Positions 63,667 through 64,000 of a DNA stretch of 64,000 nucleotides are shown here, piece after piece. The stretch is from NCBI RefSeq assembly GCF_003814915.1, contig NZ_RKQK01000003.1, forward strand, positions 248,001 to 312,000, given 5' to 3'. Within the stretch, counting starts at the first letter, position 1. Each line of letters begins with the position of its first letter. The position numbers and the translations under genes are program-made. Below the pieces are notes generated by a model. It searched no databases. It worked only from the letters and a program-made list of their open reading frames with translations, and was not told the DNA's origin. Source of the stretch: Pacificibacter maritimus. GTDB lineage: Bacteria; Pseudomonadota; Alphaproteobacteria; Rhodobacterales; Rhodobacteraceae.

Positions 63667-64000
63667 TTCAATTAACCGCCACACTTTGGACCGAACTGCC
63701 CGATGCGTTGCACCATACAGGGGAGCCATCGCCTTGGGCCAAAATGACACGCCCAGGCCTGCAAATGCATTCCTTTTTGGAGGCTGCTTTTTTTGACGCG
63801 GATAACAATCTGTGGCTCAGTGATGTGCCCTATGGGCGGGTGTTTAAAATCACACCATCAGGCCAGTGGACCACAGTGCACCAAATTGATGGCGAACCTC
63901 ATGCTATGCGCATCGCGCCTGATGGGCGTCATATTGCGGTGGATTACAAACACGGCCTGATTGAACTCACAGGCAAAGCCGATTTTGATGTGATAAGCAC
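63663..64000 (+). CDS. SMP-30/gluconolactonase-like beta-propeller protein (cut by window edge)
   Basis: Only the first 112 residues are in the window. LEAAFFDADNNLWLSDVPYGRVFKI is typical of SMP-30/gluconolaconase/LRE proteins, whose first propeller blade carries a metal-binding Glu in this area. Known members are lactonases or, less often, other hydrolases. Its ATG overlaps the CoA-transferase stop, so it belongs to the same transcript. A lactonase would fit ring-cleavage chemistry (muconolactone-type intermediates), but the 3' part is needed to judge. Confidence 0.65.
   Translation, partial: MIQLTATLWTELPDALHHTGEPSPWAKMTRPGLQMHSFLEAAFFDADNNLWLSDVPYGRVFKITPSGQWTTVHQIDGEPHAMRIAPDGRHIAVDYKHGLIELTGKADFDVIS

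Noticed and set aside
1-64000. CRISPR arrays, insertion sequences, rRNA genes
   Set aside because: No regularly spaced repeats of CRISPR type, no transposase gene with terminal inverted repeats and no rRNA segment were seen in the window.

Overview
The window looks like a chromosomal segment of an alphaproteobacterium of the Rhodobacteraceae (Roseobacter-type). The evidence is the ccoNOQP/ccoGHIS/fnrL/hemN block with FNR boxes, TrcR next to recR, a COQ9 protein next to rpsU, the alpha-type SRP RNA, and NasST-controlled nitrate assimilation. Base composition is moderate for the family. I cannot name the genus from sequence alone.

Layout. 1-3540 is the right end of an integrated element: a P4-type tyrosine integrase, a coupled protein of unknown function, an AlpA-type regulator, a small unknown and a winged-helix protein, all on the minus strand. 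It ends at a 15-bp sequence (3526-3540) that looks like the 3' end of a tRNA gene, a likely attachment site. 3.7-7.6 kb carries an FtsX-type ABC exporter (ybbAP-like) divergent from a TesA-like esterase; their start codons overlap. 7.6-18.7 kb is a microaerobic respiration region: ccoGHIS, ccoNOQP, a universal stress protein, fnrL and hemN, with four FNR-type boxes at the promoters. 18.7-21.8 kb holds hemC, hemE and hemF. 21.9-25.3 kb has a small lipoprotein, an SDR protein lacking the usual Tyr/Lys pair, an RsmC-like methyltransferase, clpS and a HAD hydrolase. 25.5-33 kb has a DD-carboxypeptidase with a SPOR domain and the yejABEF peptide importer. 33.1-39.6 kb has a membrane-anchored cytochrome c, pheA, an SRPBCC protein, nudC, a cpdB-like nucleotidase, the 4.5S SRP RNA and rsgA. 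39.7-46.3 kb has dnaX, ebfC, recR, trcR, a secreted RNase T2, a quinone oxidoreductase with a COQ9 protein, and rpsU.

46.3-57.9 kb is an assimilatory nitrate system on the minus strand: nasT and nasS (antiterminator and nitrate/nitrite sensor), then nrtA, nrtB, a double ATPase, nirB, nirD and nasA. The nrtA leader holds an ANTAR-type two-hairpin RNA whose second hairpin overlaps the left arm of an intrinsic terminator, so the control circuit can be read from the DNA.

58.0-64.0 kb is an accessory catabolic cluster: a two-subunit intradiol dioxygenase (pcaGH-like), an IclR regulator, a class III aminotransferase, a BKACE (DUF849) enzyme, a family III CoA-transferase and an SMP-30-like protein cut by the window edge. 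A near-identical 16-bp palindrome (GTTTTGTA-K-ATTAAAC) lies in both divergent promoter regions, which suggests one IclR regulon. This is the best candidate here for an undescribed pathway.
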